In this document: piece after piece, positions 16,815-24,052 of the stretch
Position numbering within the stretch: position 1 is the stretch's first letter
Layout: each line of letters begins with the position of its first letter
Virus record (IMG/VR): IMGVR_UViG_3300009519_000009
Coordinates: 1 to 36,595 of that record
Reading direction: 5' to 3' (one strand)
DNA: 36,595 nucleotides
DNA from: a virus
Program-made: the position numbers and the translations under genes
The notes under the pieces: generated by a model
Seen by the model: only the letters and a program-made list of their open reading frames with translations
Told to the model about the DNA's origin: nothing
Databases searched by the model: none

Positions 16815-17154
16815 TGTATGCTCCAAAACCCACGTATTTAATGGACTGATCTCCGGATGTGTAAATCCAATCTCCGCTATTTTCTGAGAATGAAAATCGC
16901 GTATATCCATAGACAACCATTGCGCCCCGCTCAAAGTCCTTGAATGACTCAACCGTGGGTGGCTGTCTTATGTACGCAATCTTCCCATCCGCCAGTTTAT
17001 AGAGCAGTTTTGAACAGCGTTCTCCAACTTCATCTATCGGGCATTTGTCGCTGGCGTCGACGCGCGCCATCACATGAAACATGCCGCCGTAGCGCGAACA
17101 CATAACATCGACGCCAATGTCTTTAGCTATCGACTTCACTTCGTCAAGTGTCAT
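16777..17154 (-). CDS. Hypothetical phage protein (125 aa)
   Basis: Start taken at the ATG at 17154 (MTLDEVKSIAKDIGVD), which lies just inside the end of the preceding gene; a far-upstream ATG would overlap it completely. The protein has a small alpha/beta fold: helix, strand (VDVMCSRYGGMFHVMARVD), helix with CPIDEVGERCSKLLYKLAD, then a Tyr/Phe-rich C-terminus (FERGAMVVYGYTRFSFSENS). Not recognised. It overlaps the GroES-like gene by 38 bases in another frame. The base composition is slightly AT-richer than its neighbours. Confidence 0.6.
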   Translation of the reverse strand: MTLDEVKSIAKDIGVDVMCSRYGGMFHVMARVDASDKCPIDEVGERCSKLLYKLADGKIAYIRQPPTVESFKDFERGAMVVYGYTRFSFSENSGDWIYTSGDQSIKYVGFGAYNATENDQSREQE

Positions 17155-17416
17155 CTTCTTTTCCCTCTTGTTCGGGATAGAACTGCTCAATCGAGCTAAA
17201 CGACAGCTCCATGATGTCAGTGAGCTGCGCCACTCGACCTCTGATTTCAAGATCGCGAATTTGGTCTATCTTGCCTGTGTGCCAGTCGGATAGATGTTCT
17301 TTGATCAACTGCGCGCGGAAGTCCTCGGCGAAGCGGAGGAATAGCTCGCTGACCGGATGATGCTTCCAAAGCTGAAAATCCGTTTCGGTTATGTCTTTCG
17401 GCAATCCCGAGATCAT
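17144..17416 (-). CDS. Small phage protein downstream of portal (90 aa)
   Basis: 90 residues, acidic and helical, beginning MISGLPKDITETDFQLWKHH PVSELFLRF. The pattern 'W..hp....f.r...d...ql......g' is common in small proteins encoded beside portal genes of podoviruses. The start ATG overlaps the portal stop (ATGA at 17413-17416). No catalytic motif. Function unknown; likely a head-assembly accessory. Confidence 0.65.
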   Translation of the reverse strand: MISGLPKDITETDFQLWKHHPVSELFLRFAEDFRAQLIKEHLSDWHTGKIDQIRDLEIRGRVAQLTDIMELSFSSIEQFYPEQEGKEDDT

Positions 17417-19680
17417 TGTGACGGCCCTCCGGAAGACGCCGTTGGGGCGCCTTGCGCTGGCGCCGAAGCAATCCCGGCCGTCACGTTAGGCTGTGCATTC
17501 GGATCGATCGCCGCCGCCGTCGTGTCAATCCCCGCATTGGCCATCGCGTCCATTTGTGTCCGAATCACTTCGAGTTGATGCGCCGCCCAAGCCACGTCCG
17601 TCTGCCCGACCGCCTTGTCCGCACTCGCCAGCGCCAGAATCGCCTGCGCGCGGGCTAGAAGCGCTCTCGCCTGTTCACCCTCGATCAACGCCGCATCATG
17701 CCGAGCGCGAAGCTGCAATGATGCTTCCTTCTCGGCTTGTTTCATATCGACTTCCTGCTTCTTAAGCTGGATTTCTAGCATGGTCTTGACGATCGCCGGG
17801 TTCGGCGGCGGACTCGCAAGGAACAATTCCGCGACATGGTCGATGCTCGCGGCCTGTAGTAAGCGTCGCTTGATCTTCTGACCGTCCATCGTCGGGTCGG
17901 CCGCAAACTGCATTAAGAATTGCGCCCTAGCCAAACGCTGCATGTCCGTCACCATCGTCGGGTCGGACACAGGTTCAACGCCAGAGCCTTTCTCGTAATC
18001 AGCGCGCGTGATCTTTTTCCATTCCGATCCGACCTTGTAGCTCGTTTCCTCTTCGAGATAAAGGCGATTCAGGCGATAGAGCTTCGCCAATTCATCCTTG
18101 AGCGACCGATGAATGCGCTTATAGATTGCCGTGAACGTCTTAAGCCCTTGCTCGATCATGGCGAGCATCGTCGTCGCTGGCGTGTTTCCGGCTACCGTCT
18201 CCCCACTCAGAACATCTTTGACGCCAGCGACTTCCTTTGCCGCCTCGATTAACAGACCGAGAAGCTGAAACAGCACGGCATTCGGCCCTGGCGCCGGCAA
18301 CGGCGCGAATGCATCTCTCACTGCCTGCCCGCTTGCGTTAACCGGCTTCCATTCGCCAGGCAGAAAGCGGACCTGACCCGAATTCATCGATAGTCCTTTG
18401 CCAACGAACCCGCCACCGACAACTTGCAAATGACCTGCATCAAGCATCATATTTAGCGTCGTGTTGATGCTTTCATTCAATGATTTGAGCAATTGGCCAA
18501 AGCCAAGCCCATATATTCCGCCATCTGTATTAGGAAGGAAATTATATTGAGTATAATAATGTACCGGTTCAATCTTAATTATTTTACCTTTTGTAAAATT
18601 ATATTTTATCCCTTCCATTTCATAGCGCGCTACGATCCGTACAACCTTGGACGATTCCTTGTGAACCGTTACTATATACGGTTCTTCATACCCATCATCA
18701 TCTAAATCGCAACGACGATGCTGTTCCAGAAATTCTATCGGCGCGTCATAATCGCCGTCTTCCCCAGTCGATGGATATTCGATCTCTCGGAACGCTCCAG
18801 ATAATTCTTTTTCCTTGATCTCCCAAGGATATAGTCTGATGATTTCCGTCGCCCGCGGCGCAACTTTCAATTCGCGCGCTTTATAATTGATGACGAGGTC
18901 ACGCGCTTGCACGAGAAGCGACGAATTGCGGCCTTCTGTTGCGTCAAAAAATGTCTTGCGAAATGCGCAGCCGACAATCGGAAGTACATGCAACAGCGTG
19001 TCAGTTTCCGGCTCCCACTCCGGTTGCTCGTCAAGCAGCTGAAATGACATATGCTCGCCGATACGATCGGCTCTGGCCTGCTTATAGCCAGGAGTCTGAA
19101 GAACGCCGTCCCGACCAACAGCCCATTGCGAGGGATTGTTAGGATCAAGCGCCGGCGCCTGTCCTTGTCCTTGTCCTTGTTGCGCTTGCGCAGCGAGCGC
19201 CTGCAACGCCTGCGGATTCGGAACGCCGTCATCGGGGCCGATCACGACGCCCTTGACCACATCCTTGTTCATGATGATGGCAGGATACGCTCGCGCGGCA
19301 AATTGAATCGCCGCTGTCGTCATCACTGGAAAGATGACGTTCGCCGCCTTCGGCCACGGATATTGCTTTTGCTTGGCGACCTGCATGGCGAGGTCCATAG
19401 CCTCCTGCGAGCGCTCAAGCCATTCCGAGCGAGAATTTTCGTCAATCTCATATTCGCGGACGACCTTGACGCCAAGCGCGGTCAGCTCGTCGTCGCTGAG
19501 GTCCGGCTTGCCATCATTTTCCTCAACCGCGATGTTAGGCGAATCAATCCAGCGTTTGAGTTTGACGACGACCTCAGGGTCTGGCGGCTTCAGCGACGCC
19601 AACGTCGGCGATCCATCGGCCGCGATCGGATTTACCGGCACAGCGCCATCGATGTCATTGAGGCTCGTAAGAGCGTTCAT
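17413..19680 (-). CDS. Portal protein
   Basis: 755 residues. Landmarks: SRSEWLERSQEAMDLAMQVA, KQYPWPKAANVIFPVMTTAA, FRKTFFD, NFLPNTDGGIYGLGFGQLLK with SLNESINTTLNMMLDAGHL, and VAGVKDVLSGETVAGNTPAT T followed by QGLKTFTAIYKRIHRSLKDE. These match the portal family of short-tailed phages whose C-terminal third is a long helical barrel region (~600-720 here: KKQEVDMKQAEKEASLQLRA). The portal forms the dodecameric DNA channel at one capsid vertex. A short hexanucleotide tandem repeat near 19157 encodes a QGQGQG run. A stretch around 18520-18720 is clearly AT-richer than the rest of the gene. The start overlaps the upstream stop (ATGA). Confidence 0.88.
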   Translation of the reverse strand: MNALTSLNDIDGAVPVNPIAADGSPTLASLKPPDPEVVVKLKRWIDSPNIAVEENDGKPDLSDDELTALGVKVVREYEIDENSRSEWLERSQEAMDLAMQVAKQKQYPWPKAANVIFPVMTTAAIQFAARAYPAIIMNKDVVKGVVIGPDDGVPNPQALQALAAQAQQGQGQGQAPALDPNNPSQWAVGRDGVLQTPGYKQARADRIGEHMSFQLLDEQPEWEPETDTLLHVLPIVGCAFRKTFFDATEGRNSSLLVQARDLVINYKARELKVAPRATEIIRLYPWEIKEKELSGAFREIEYPSTGEDGDYDAPIEFLEQHRRCDLDDDGYEEPYIVTVHKESSKVVRIVARYEMEGIKYNFTKGKIIKIEPVHYYTQYNFLPNTDGGIYGLGFGQLLKSLNESINTTLNMMLDAGHLQVVGGGFVGKGLSMNSGQVRFLPGEWKPVNASGQAVRDAFAPLPAPGPNAVLFQLLGLLIEAAKEVAGVKDVLSGETVAGNTPATTMLAMIEQGLKTFTAIYKRIHRSLKDELAKLYRLNRLYLEEETSYKVGSEWKKITRADYEKGSGVEPVSDPTMVTDMQRLARAQFLMQFAADPTMDGQKIKRRLLQAASIDHVAELFLASPPPNPAIVKTMLEIQLKKQEVDMKQAEKEASLQLRARHDAALIEGEQARALLARAQAILALASADKAVGQTDVAWAAHQLEVIRTQMDAMANAGIDTTAAAIDPNAQPNVTAGIASAPAQGAPTASSGGPSQ

Positions 19681-19883
19681 TCGCTTCCGTCCAGCGGTAC
19701 GATTTTGAATCCTTCAACCCACAAAAATGCGAGAAGATTGTTGGCGGATGCCTCGAAGAAATAAGATTGTTCCGGATTCGCCACTGGCGCCCCTTGTAGC
19801 CACGCTAGAACCGCCTCGCGAGCGCCATTTCCGGGCCTCGATGTGGGAAGGCGATCAGCCAGGGGAATGATCTCTGCGGTCAT
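19677..19883 (-). CDS. Small acidic phage protein (68 aa)
   Basis: 68 residues (MTAEIIPLADRLPTSR ... NNLLAFLWVEGFKIVPLDGS). It is a short alpha/beta protein ending with a pattern 'a..LLA.LW.eGFkivPld', typical of small uncharacterised proteins before portal genes in Hyphomicrobiales phages. Start and stop both lie in ATGA overlaps (with the 28-codon ORF upstream and the portal downstream), which supports it being translated. Confidence 0.65.
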   Translation of the reverse strand: MTAEIIPLADRLPTSRPGNGAREAVLAWLQGAPVANPEQSYFFEASANNLLAFLWVEGFKIVPLDGSE

Positions 19884-19966
19884 CGTTTGGCTATCCTCGC
19901 CATTTTATTCGCTTGGTCAACCGTTCGAAATTGTGTCGGGACTCTCAAAAGCTGCGGTTCGCTCAC
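19880..19966 (-). CDS. Tiny coupled ORF (28 aa)
   Basis: GTG start at 19966, 28 codons, product starting VSEPQLLRVPTQFRTVDQAN, basic C-terminus. Its stop overlaps the ATG of the 68-residue gene (ATGA), as do its neighbours in this operon. Too short to identify; could be a translation-coupling leader. Confidence 0.4.
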   Translation of the reverse strand: MSEPQLLRVPTQFRTVDQANKMARIAKR

Positions 19967-19973
19967 GGCGGCC

Positions 19974-20106
19974 TCACTTGTCCATTGCAGATTCGAAGGT
20001 GCGCCGCATTCGGCCGATCGCCGCCTCAAGCGCCCACGACGTACCCGCACCTATCGCGAAGTCGCTGACAATCCGTTCGTCGGCTTCGCTTGCCTTTAGC
20101 CGGCAT
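19974..20106 (-). pseudogene. Possible frameshifted small gene between terminase and portal
   Basis: An ATG at 20106 starts MPAKGKRSRR..., a 26-codon frame ending at 20026. In the +1 frame from the same place an open stretch without a usable start continues to 19974 and reads naturally (KASEADERIVSDFAIGAG, then TSWALEAAIGRMRRTFESAM). Joining the two at GCT-AAA would give a ~43-residue protein starting MPAKASEADE. Either a +1 frameshift site, a sequencing error or a decayed gene. Confidence 0.3.
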
Positions 20107-20272
20107 GACGTCGTCCCCTCTTTGCCACGACCGCGTTCGCCGAGCGAACCGCGCGACCCTCATTCCCCGTGCGCTTCAAGACCGAATTGGCCACGTTGGC
20201 CCATTGCTTCTTGGCCTTCTTGTCCTTCGCTTTCTTTGTGTGTTTCGTCGCAGATGACGCGGTCCAAGGCAT
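20096..20272 (-). CDS. Conserved-type 58-residue basic phage protein
   Basis: 58 codons from the ATG at 20272, one base before the TerL stop, ending at 20096. The product begins MPWTASSATKHTKKAKDKKA and continues with QWANVANSVLKRTGNEGRAV RSANAVV. This 'W....a..htkka...k....WA.vAN..L...g.eg.AIR.ANA' layout is a widespread short phage/prophage protein encoded near head genes. Strongly basic N-terminus and a helical C-terminus. Function unknown to me. Confidence 0.7.
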   Translation of the reverse strand: MPWTASSATKHTKKAKDKKAKKQWANVANSVLKRTGNEGRAVRSANAVVAKRGRRHAG

Positions 20273-20273
20273 T

Positions 20274-21848
20274 TTAGTACCCCGTCACGATTGAACGGCT
20301 GGAGTCGTCGGCTTCCACCACATCATCTGGATAGAGCGCCTGATTGTCAATGACAGGCTCGGCAAAAGTCAAAACGACCGAATCCCATTCGTCAGGCGAT
20401 GAAACGCCGCGAGCGCGCATTTTCTCTTTCGATTCAATCAAAAGCCGCTGATTTATATCATAACTATAACCGGGCGCGCAAGCATCGGTCTGCAACGCGT
20501 CGCTGTCCGGCAGATCGGCTCCTCCTACATCGTCAAGCCAGTCGCGCGACCGCTTCCACATTTCCGCGCGCCGATTGCGTGGACCGGGACGCTTTGACCC
20601 GTCTTCGAGAATTTCAACAGGTTCTTGCGGCTCCGAAGCAAAATTGACCGCAACGCAAATCCGCGCGTAGGGGTTGCCCCACGACACCAGAATGTCGTAG
20701 ACGCCCGCCCCTAAGCCGCCAACGTCGACGAAGGCCCGATCCGGCCTTTCACGATCGATTTCGCTCTTTACCCAATTGGCCCCCGCGACGACATCGATCT
20801 TGCTCTTCGATTCTACCCGATGCACCTTTCGCCCCTGTCGATAAGCGATCGAGAACCGATCATCGCCGAAACGTGCGGGATCAACGCCCATAATCAGCGG
20901 CCCCCATGATTCTCGTTTGGCCTGGCGAGCTCGTAGTACCGCCTCCGGCTTGATATAGCTGTCGTGGCCGGTGGTCTGGAACGCCTCCTGAGCAGTTGCG
21001 GGATATTCCTGTTTAAAAAGCAACGGGTCTTTCAACTCGCCGATCTTATGGCGCCGCCAGACGATTTGCTCGAGGTCGGCTCCATGCAGCTCGGCGTACT
21101 CGACCTCTTCGTCTGTCGCGACGAAATCCGGCGGCACGGAGCGACGATATTCGTCCTGCCATAGCCAGGGGACGAAGACGCCGATGTAGTCGCCCTCTCC
21201 CTGTTCCGCGGCACGCCACCGCTGATGGAAGAAATTCCCCATCCCGTTCGCCGTGCTTTCGAGGATGATCTCCGTCCCATCCTCATCAGGCACAGTTTGG
21301 AGAATGCCAGCGGCGTGTGTCTCGGCGAATTTCCAGAATCCGACCTCACTGCCGTGTAGAAGTTGAATCGTAGCAGAACGTCCCGTCCCTTGAGTCCCCG
21401 CCGTCCCTACCTTGTACCCCGAATCGAGGCCGGGAAACATCAACTCCTTGGCGTTGGCCGCGCCGGTTTCCGGCCTCACCGCCTCCGGACAGTTATCATG
21501 GAACCGCGTCACCATGTCGAATAGATTTTGCGTCGCGGCGTCCTCGTGGGTCAAAATGAACACTCGCAACCCACGCGTATGCGTCGCCCGGTGATAATAG
21601 CGCCCCCCGACGTACGTTGAGCATCCTTGCTGACGCCCCTTCAGAATAAGCGCTCGCACGCGCCCGATCTGATGACGCTGCGCTTCTAGCCGTTCGTGAA
21701 TGTAGCTCTGCGCCCGATTGAACAGGAACGGCATCGTAGCGCCGCTCTTCGTGCGGATTTTCAAACAGCGCCGGGCGTAGTGCTCAAGATCGTCCTTGAG
21801 CCGCTGCCTAATAGCGACCTCCTCTTCACTTAAGCGCGGCGAGGGCAT
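20274..21848 (-). CDS. terL: Terminase large subunit (TerL)
   Basis: 524 residues. The ATPase half has a Walker A-like KGRQQGCST (70-78), a Walker B region LLHGSEVGFW with the acidic residue at 168, and coupling motif LESTANG (196-202). The nuclease half begins with IMGVDPARFGDDR (320-332, first metal-binding Asp at 324) and has a second acidic cluster FVDVGGLGAGVYD (375-386). The enzyme drives DNA through the portal using ATP and cuts concatemers. It starts 23 bases inside the TerS gene and is followed after one base by the 58-residue ORF. Length and motif order are normal for the family. Confidence 0.9.
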   Translation of the reverse strand: MPSPRLSEEEVAIRQRLKDDLEHYARRCLKIRTKSGATMPFLFNRAQSYIHERLEAQRHQIGRVRALILKGRQQGCSTYVGGRYYHRATHTRGLRVFILTHEDAATQNLFDMVTRFHDNCPEAVRPETGAANAKELMFPGLDSGYKVGTAGTQGTGRSATIQLLHGSEVGFWKFAETHAAGILQTVPDEDGTEIILESTANGMGNFFHQRWRAAEQGEGDYIGVFVPWLWQDEYRRSVPPDFVATDEEVEYAELHGADLEQIVWRRHKIGELKDPLLFKQEYPATAQEAFQTTGHDSYIKPEAVLRARQAKRESWGPLIMGVDPARFGDDRFSIAYRQGRKVHRVESKSKIDVVAGANWVKSEIDRERPDRAFVDVGGLGAGVYDILVSWGNPYARICVAVNFASEPQEPVEILEDGSKRPGPRNRRAEMWKRSRDWLDDVGGADLPDSDALQTDACAPGYSYDINQRLLIESKEKMRARGVSSPDEWDSVVLTFAEPVIDNQALYPDDVVEADDSSRSIVTGY

Positions 21849-22107
21849 CTTCGTGCTTCACGTTGAGACTGCCCGATACCGCAACAGAAGTCAGGCGAGG
21901 ATGGCAATACGGCGCAGCCCGATCGGCCGCCCACTTCCTTTCGTCCTCAGTCGCATCGGGCGAGCGCAACAGTGCCAGCATGTATTCGAGGGGCATAATG
22001 CCCGATGCCGCCAACTGCTTTTCGCGTTCGAGCGTCACTTTGTTGGGAACGCCTTTCGGACGCCCTGCTTTCGATCGCTTGGCTGGCGATGACTCACGCG
22101 CTGTCAT
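21826..22107 (-). CDS. Putative terminase small subunit (TerS-like)
   Basis: 93 residues from the ATG at 22107, chosen because AAGGA lies seven bases upstream; an in-frame ATG five codons earlier lacks a site. The N-terminus is basic with KAGRPKGVPNKVTLEREKQL, the 'GRPkGs.NK.t' opening common to small-terminase and related DNA-binding phage proteins. The C-terminal part has EDERKWAADRAAPYCHPRLT SVAV, typical of proteins encoded just before TerL in this phage type. It would recognise the packaging site and recruit TerL. Assignment rests on position plus pattern. Confidence 0.65.
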   Translation of the reverse strand: MTARESSPAKRSKAGRPKGVPNKVTLEREKQLAASGIMPLEYMLALLRSPDATEDERKWAADRAAPYCHPRLTSVAVSGSLNVKHEDALAALK

Positions 22108-22176
22108 TGACTTTTCCTTCATAGCCTGTTAGACTAACTCACCTACCATGTTAGACTAACAATCGATGCCGATCAA
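22107..22176. promoter_or_regulatory. Divergent promoter region with two 11-bp operator-like repeats
   Basis: GTTAGACTAAC (a near-perfect palindrome) occurs at 22128-22138 and again at 22150-22160, 22 bases centre to centre, two helical turns. A rightward promoter fits TTGACT (22107-22112), 17 bases, TAGACT (22130-22135). A leftward one fits TTGATC (22176-22171), 17 bases, TAACAT (22153-22148). Each repeat covers one -10 element, so a dimeric regulator could shut both. Confidence 0.5.
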
Positions 22177-22384
22177 GTTTGCCGACATTCAACCCCTTAA
22201 CTCGACGTTGCGGCCTGACCCGAGGGCGCCGCGCATCGCAAAGGAAAAACCGCCGACGGTAAGGCGTCGCGCTCCCAACGGAACATTCGACCGCACCACC
22301 TATCAGCGCGAATTGATGCGAAAACGCCGCGCAGCTGCAAAGGAAAAAAGCTCATGCTCGAAGCCATCGCCATCATCGTTGTAA
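22166..22384 (+). CDS. Small basic phage protein on the opposite strand (72 aa)
   Basis: 72 residues (MPIKFADIQPLNSTLRPD..., then TFDRTTYQRELMRKRRAAAK). The segment 'YQRelMRkRRAAaK' is a helical basic motif found in many short phage proteins of this host group. No good SD precedes the ATG, which lies only about six bases past the second operator-like repeat, so the message would be leaderless or very short-leadered. It is one of only three plus-strand genes in the window and probably belongs to a small independently regulated island. Confidence 0.5.
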   Translation: MPIKFADIQPLNSTLRPDPRAPRIAKEKPPTVRRRAPNGTFDRTTYQRELMRKRRAAAKEKSSCSKPSPSSL

Positions 22385-22431
22385 TCGATGTAATCCTCTA
22401 TCTCGCCACGGGATCGACGCGCCTTTTCTGA
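22354..22431 (+). CDS. 25-residue single-pass membrane peptide
   Basis: ATG at 22354 with AAGGA about ten bases upstream. Product: MLEAIAIIVVIDVILYL followed by ATGSTRLF, i.e. one hydrophobic membrane helix with a short polar end. It overlaps the end of the 72-residue gene in another frame and ends exactly where the convergent gene stops. Small membrane peptides of this sort occur in phages; role unknown. Confidence 0.45.
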   Translation: MLEAIAIIVVIDVILYLATGSTRLF

Positions 22432-22686
22432 CTAGCTAGCCCTCACACCATCTGTCTGCATATCCCCTAAAGCGATCTCGATCTTCGGCGTGTGCTGGCG
22501 ACAATGCCAGTCTGGCTTGACGATGGGAAACTCGGTCACTTTTCCGATGCTCCGAGGCCCTTGTGGAGTACTGATGATGATTGGGAAGACCGTGGGGGGA
22601 TTTAGGCGGCATTCAATGACATCGCCTTGACGAACGCCGGCACCGCAATTCGTGCATGTCTTCGCTCTGATGATTGCAACTGACAT
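22432..22686 (-). CDS. Small Cys-rich, probably zinc-binding phage protein (84 aa)
   Basis: 84 residues. Residues 10-13 form CTNC, followed by CRLNPPTVFPII and WHCRQH near 61-66, so three or four Cys plus His could hold a zinc ion. The rest is a beta-rich core (IECRLNPPTVFPIIIST, GKVTEFPIVKPDWHC). Not recognised. It is the last gene of a four-gene leftward cluster just upstream of terminase and abuts the convergent membrane-peptide gene without a gap. Confidence 0.65.
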   Translation of the reverse strand: MSVAIIRAKTCTNCGAGVRQGDVIECRLNPPTVFPIIISTPQGPRSIGKVTEFPIVKPDWHCRQHTPKIEIALGDMQTDGVRAS

Positions 22687-22689
22687 ATC

Positions 22690-22869
22690 TCAAAATCCAT
22701 GCGGGAATGCAGTTGCGCCGCGTTCGTGAAACGCAGTCCCGGCTTTCTTGAATTGTGAGTTTGGAAACGCGATCCGAGGCGCTGCCGGCGTGCGCTCGAT
22801 CAAAGGGCGCTTAGCAGGCGCGGCTGGCCGTGAGGCCGAGGCCGCGCCTCCTGGAAGAGCGAGGGGCAT
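22690..22869 (-). CDS. Small Ala/Pro-rich phage protein (59 aa)
   Basis: Start placed at the ATG at 22869 because GAGG lies about five bases before it; an ATG seven codons upstream overlaps the previous gene. The product is low-complexity (MPLALPGGAASASRPAAPAK R) and ends with RIAFPNSQFKKAGTAFHERG. No domain is seen. It lies between two better supported genes, with four bases to the next. Confidence 0.5.
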   Translation of the reverse strand: MPLALPGGAASASRPAAPAKRPLIERTPAAPRIAFPNSQFKKAGTAFHERGATAFPHGF

Positions 22870-22876
22870 GGAGCCC

Positions 22877-23134
22877 TCAACGATGGGCATGGGCGGTCTC
22901 TTCCGTCATCTCGCGGTGGGCGCTCTCGCCTACCTCGTGCGCAAGCTTGGCGTGCGCTTTCGCCCGAATGCGCGACGCTTTCGAACCGGACATGCGTCCC
23001 GCATTTACGGCCTGCGAAACACGAGCAAGCGCGTTGCGAGCATGGCTGGCGTCGGGAATCGGGAACGACCTATCCGGCCCCGCGAATGCGCCCGAGGGGA
23101 GCGCATTGCGTCTCGCCGCGTCGAGCTTGCTCAC
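22877..23134 (-). CDS. Conserved-type phage protein with 'LP.s.FA.P..r.fPi.DasHARNA' motif (85 aa)
   Basis: GTG start at 23134, overlapping the previous stop (GTGA) with GGGGAG five bases upstream. The product reads KLDAARRNALPSGAFAGPDR then SFPIPDASHARNALARVSQA and a basic helical C-terminus (SKASRIRAKAHAKLAHEVG). This layout is well known from short proteins encoded in phage and prophage head regions, whose function is unknown to me. Upstream extension to 23290 is another frame's shadow of the neighbouring gene and is not used. Confidence 0.7.
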   Translation of the reverse strand: MSKLDAARRNALPSGAFAGPDRSFPIPDASHARNALARVSQAVNAGRMSGSKASRIRAKAHAKLAHEVGESAHREMTEETAHAHR

Positions 23135-23388
23135 AGCCGCTCCCCGGATACCGGCGCCATGTGCGGCCCATGGTCGATCTGAGCCTGCGAAGGCATTTTG
23201 CCGGGAGTGTGCTTGACCGGCATGCCAGCGCCGCGCTCGCCGTCTTTGAGCATTTTCGGCGCCGGCGAACCCATACTGGAGCCCTTGCACGCATCCATAG
23301 GCTTGACGCCGAAATTGCCGCCTGCCAGATCGCCTCCTGTAGCGTCAGCATAATGCTGACGAAGGCCGTCGTTCGCGTTCTTGATCAT
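23131..23388 (-). CDS. Hypothetical phage protein (85 aa)
   Basis: 85 residues with AGGGA six bases before the ATG. The product is polar and Gly/Lys/Met-rich (MIKNANDGLRQHYADATGGD), with no hydrophobic core segment and no known motif. It is the first gene of the leftward late cluster, downstream of a plausible promoter, and overlaps the next start by GTGA. Confidence 0.55.
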   Translation of the reverse strand: MIKNANDGLRQHYADATGGDLAGGNFGVKPMDACKGSSMGSPAPKMLKDGERGAGMPVKHTPGKMPSQAQIDHGPHMAPVSGERL

Positions 23389-23429
23389 GGGGTGTCCCTT
23401 CGCATGAGATTCAACTGTGCGACGGACTG

Positions 23430-23458
23430 ACTTTATGCGAAAATACGAAGGCGCGCAA
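23430..23458 (-). promoter_or_regulatory. Candidate leftward promoter for the late operon
   Basis: On the minus strand TTGCGC (23458-23453), a 17-base spacer and TAAAGT (23435-23430) precede the first late gene at 23388 by about 40 bases. It lies just past the moron-like cassette terminator. Match is moderate. Confidence 0.3.
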
Positions 23459-23610
23459 GGCGGTCTCTACAATGAAAAATGCCCGTCGCTGTTCCCGGCG
23501 CCGGGCAGTCTTCGGGAGGAAACGCCGCGCTCGCAAGTTACGACGCGACGGGACAAAGCTACGCCGTATTTTTGTCCTGCGCAAGGGCGCGGCGCGCCTG
23601 GTGCCGTCCT

Positions 23611-23645
23611 AAAAAAGTTTAGGCCCCGCGCACCGGGGCCTAAAC
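23611..23645 (-). terminator. Strong leftward intrinsic terminator
   Basis: A perfect 12-bp stem (GTTTAGGCCCCG / CGGGGCCTAAAC, 5-base loop) at 23617-23645 is followed on the minus strand by six U (plus-strand AAAAAA at 23611-23616). It would end transcription coming from the DGQHR cassette before the late operon. Confidence 0.8.
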
Positions 23646-23648
23646 GGT

Positions 23649-23732
23649 GAGGGGTATCAGACCCCCTCGCTGAACGTGCCCCCTTCCATAAGGGGTAAAC
23701 GGGGCGGCGCGTCGGGGAAACCCGATGCGCCG
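23649..23732. other. Run of three further hairpins in a gene-free 410-bp stretch
   Basis: Next to the terminator lie GAGGGG/CCCCTC (23649-23668), CCCCTT/AAGGGG with loop CCAT (23680-23695), and a 12-bp stem with a GAAA tetraloop (23705-23732, one G-U pair when read as plus-strand RNA). The gap 23389-23798 holds no convincing gene; two open frames there run through all the hairpins and are not believed. Confidence 0.5.
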
Positions 23733-23798
23733 TCGACACATCTTCATTATAGGGACTCTATGCGAATCTGTCGAGTGTGCCGAAAATGAGGTAGTGTC

Positions 23799-24047
23799 CT
23801 AAGATGCCGCAGTCTGAAAGGCTGCGGCCGCAAATCGCGAACTCTCTGAAGCAATAGCGTCGAGAACTTGGCTTGATTCGCGAAAATCAGCACAGATGGC
23901 CTTTTCAAGATCGTCAAACTCCAAATCGAACCCGATCGTCCTTTGGCGGCCAATTAGATTCGGCAATGTGTTTCCTGACGGACGACCATTCAGTCTCGGC
24001 AGCCCGTTTAAAATAAACGGCTGCAATGCATCAGCCGCTAACGACAT
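23799..24047 (-). CDS. Partner of the DGQHR protein, unknown function (82 aa)
   Basis: 82 residues, start five bases after the DGQHR stop, so co-transcribed. The N-terminus reads MSLAADALQPFILNGLPRLN and the middle IGFDLEFDDLEKAICADFRE, suggesting a small alpha/beta protein; the C-terminus is Ala/Ser-rich. No known domain. It is the last gene before a strong terminator and shares the AT-richer look of the DGQHR gene. A nuclease, adaptor or immunity role cannot be told from the sequence. Confidence 0.65.
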   Translation of the reverse strand: MSLAADALQPFILNGLPRLNGRPSGNTLPNLIGRQRTIGFDLEFDDLEKAICADFRESSQVLDAIASESSRFAAAAFQTAAS

Positions 24048-24052
24048 GACAA

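Noticed and set aside
22877-23290. 137-codon version of the 85-residue late protein
   Set aside because: The extra 52 residues overlap the neighbouring gene; the GTG at 23134 has a good SD and a GTGA overlap.
23417-23739. Open frames on both strands in the 23.4-23.7 kb gap
   Set aside because: Both run through the terminator and the following hairpins and show no conserved pattern; the region reads as structured noncoding DNA.
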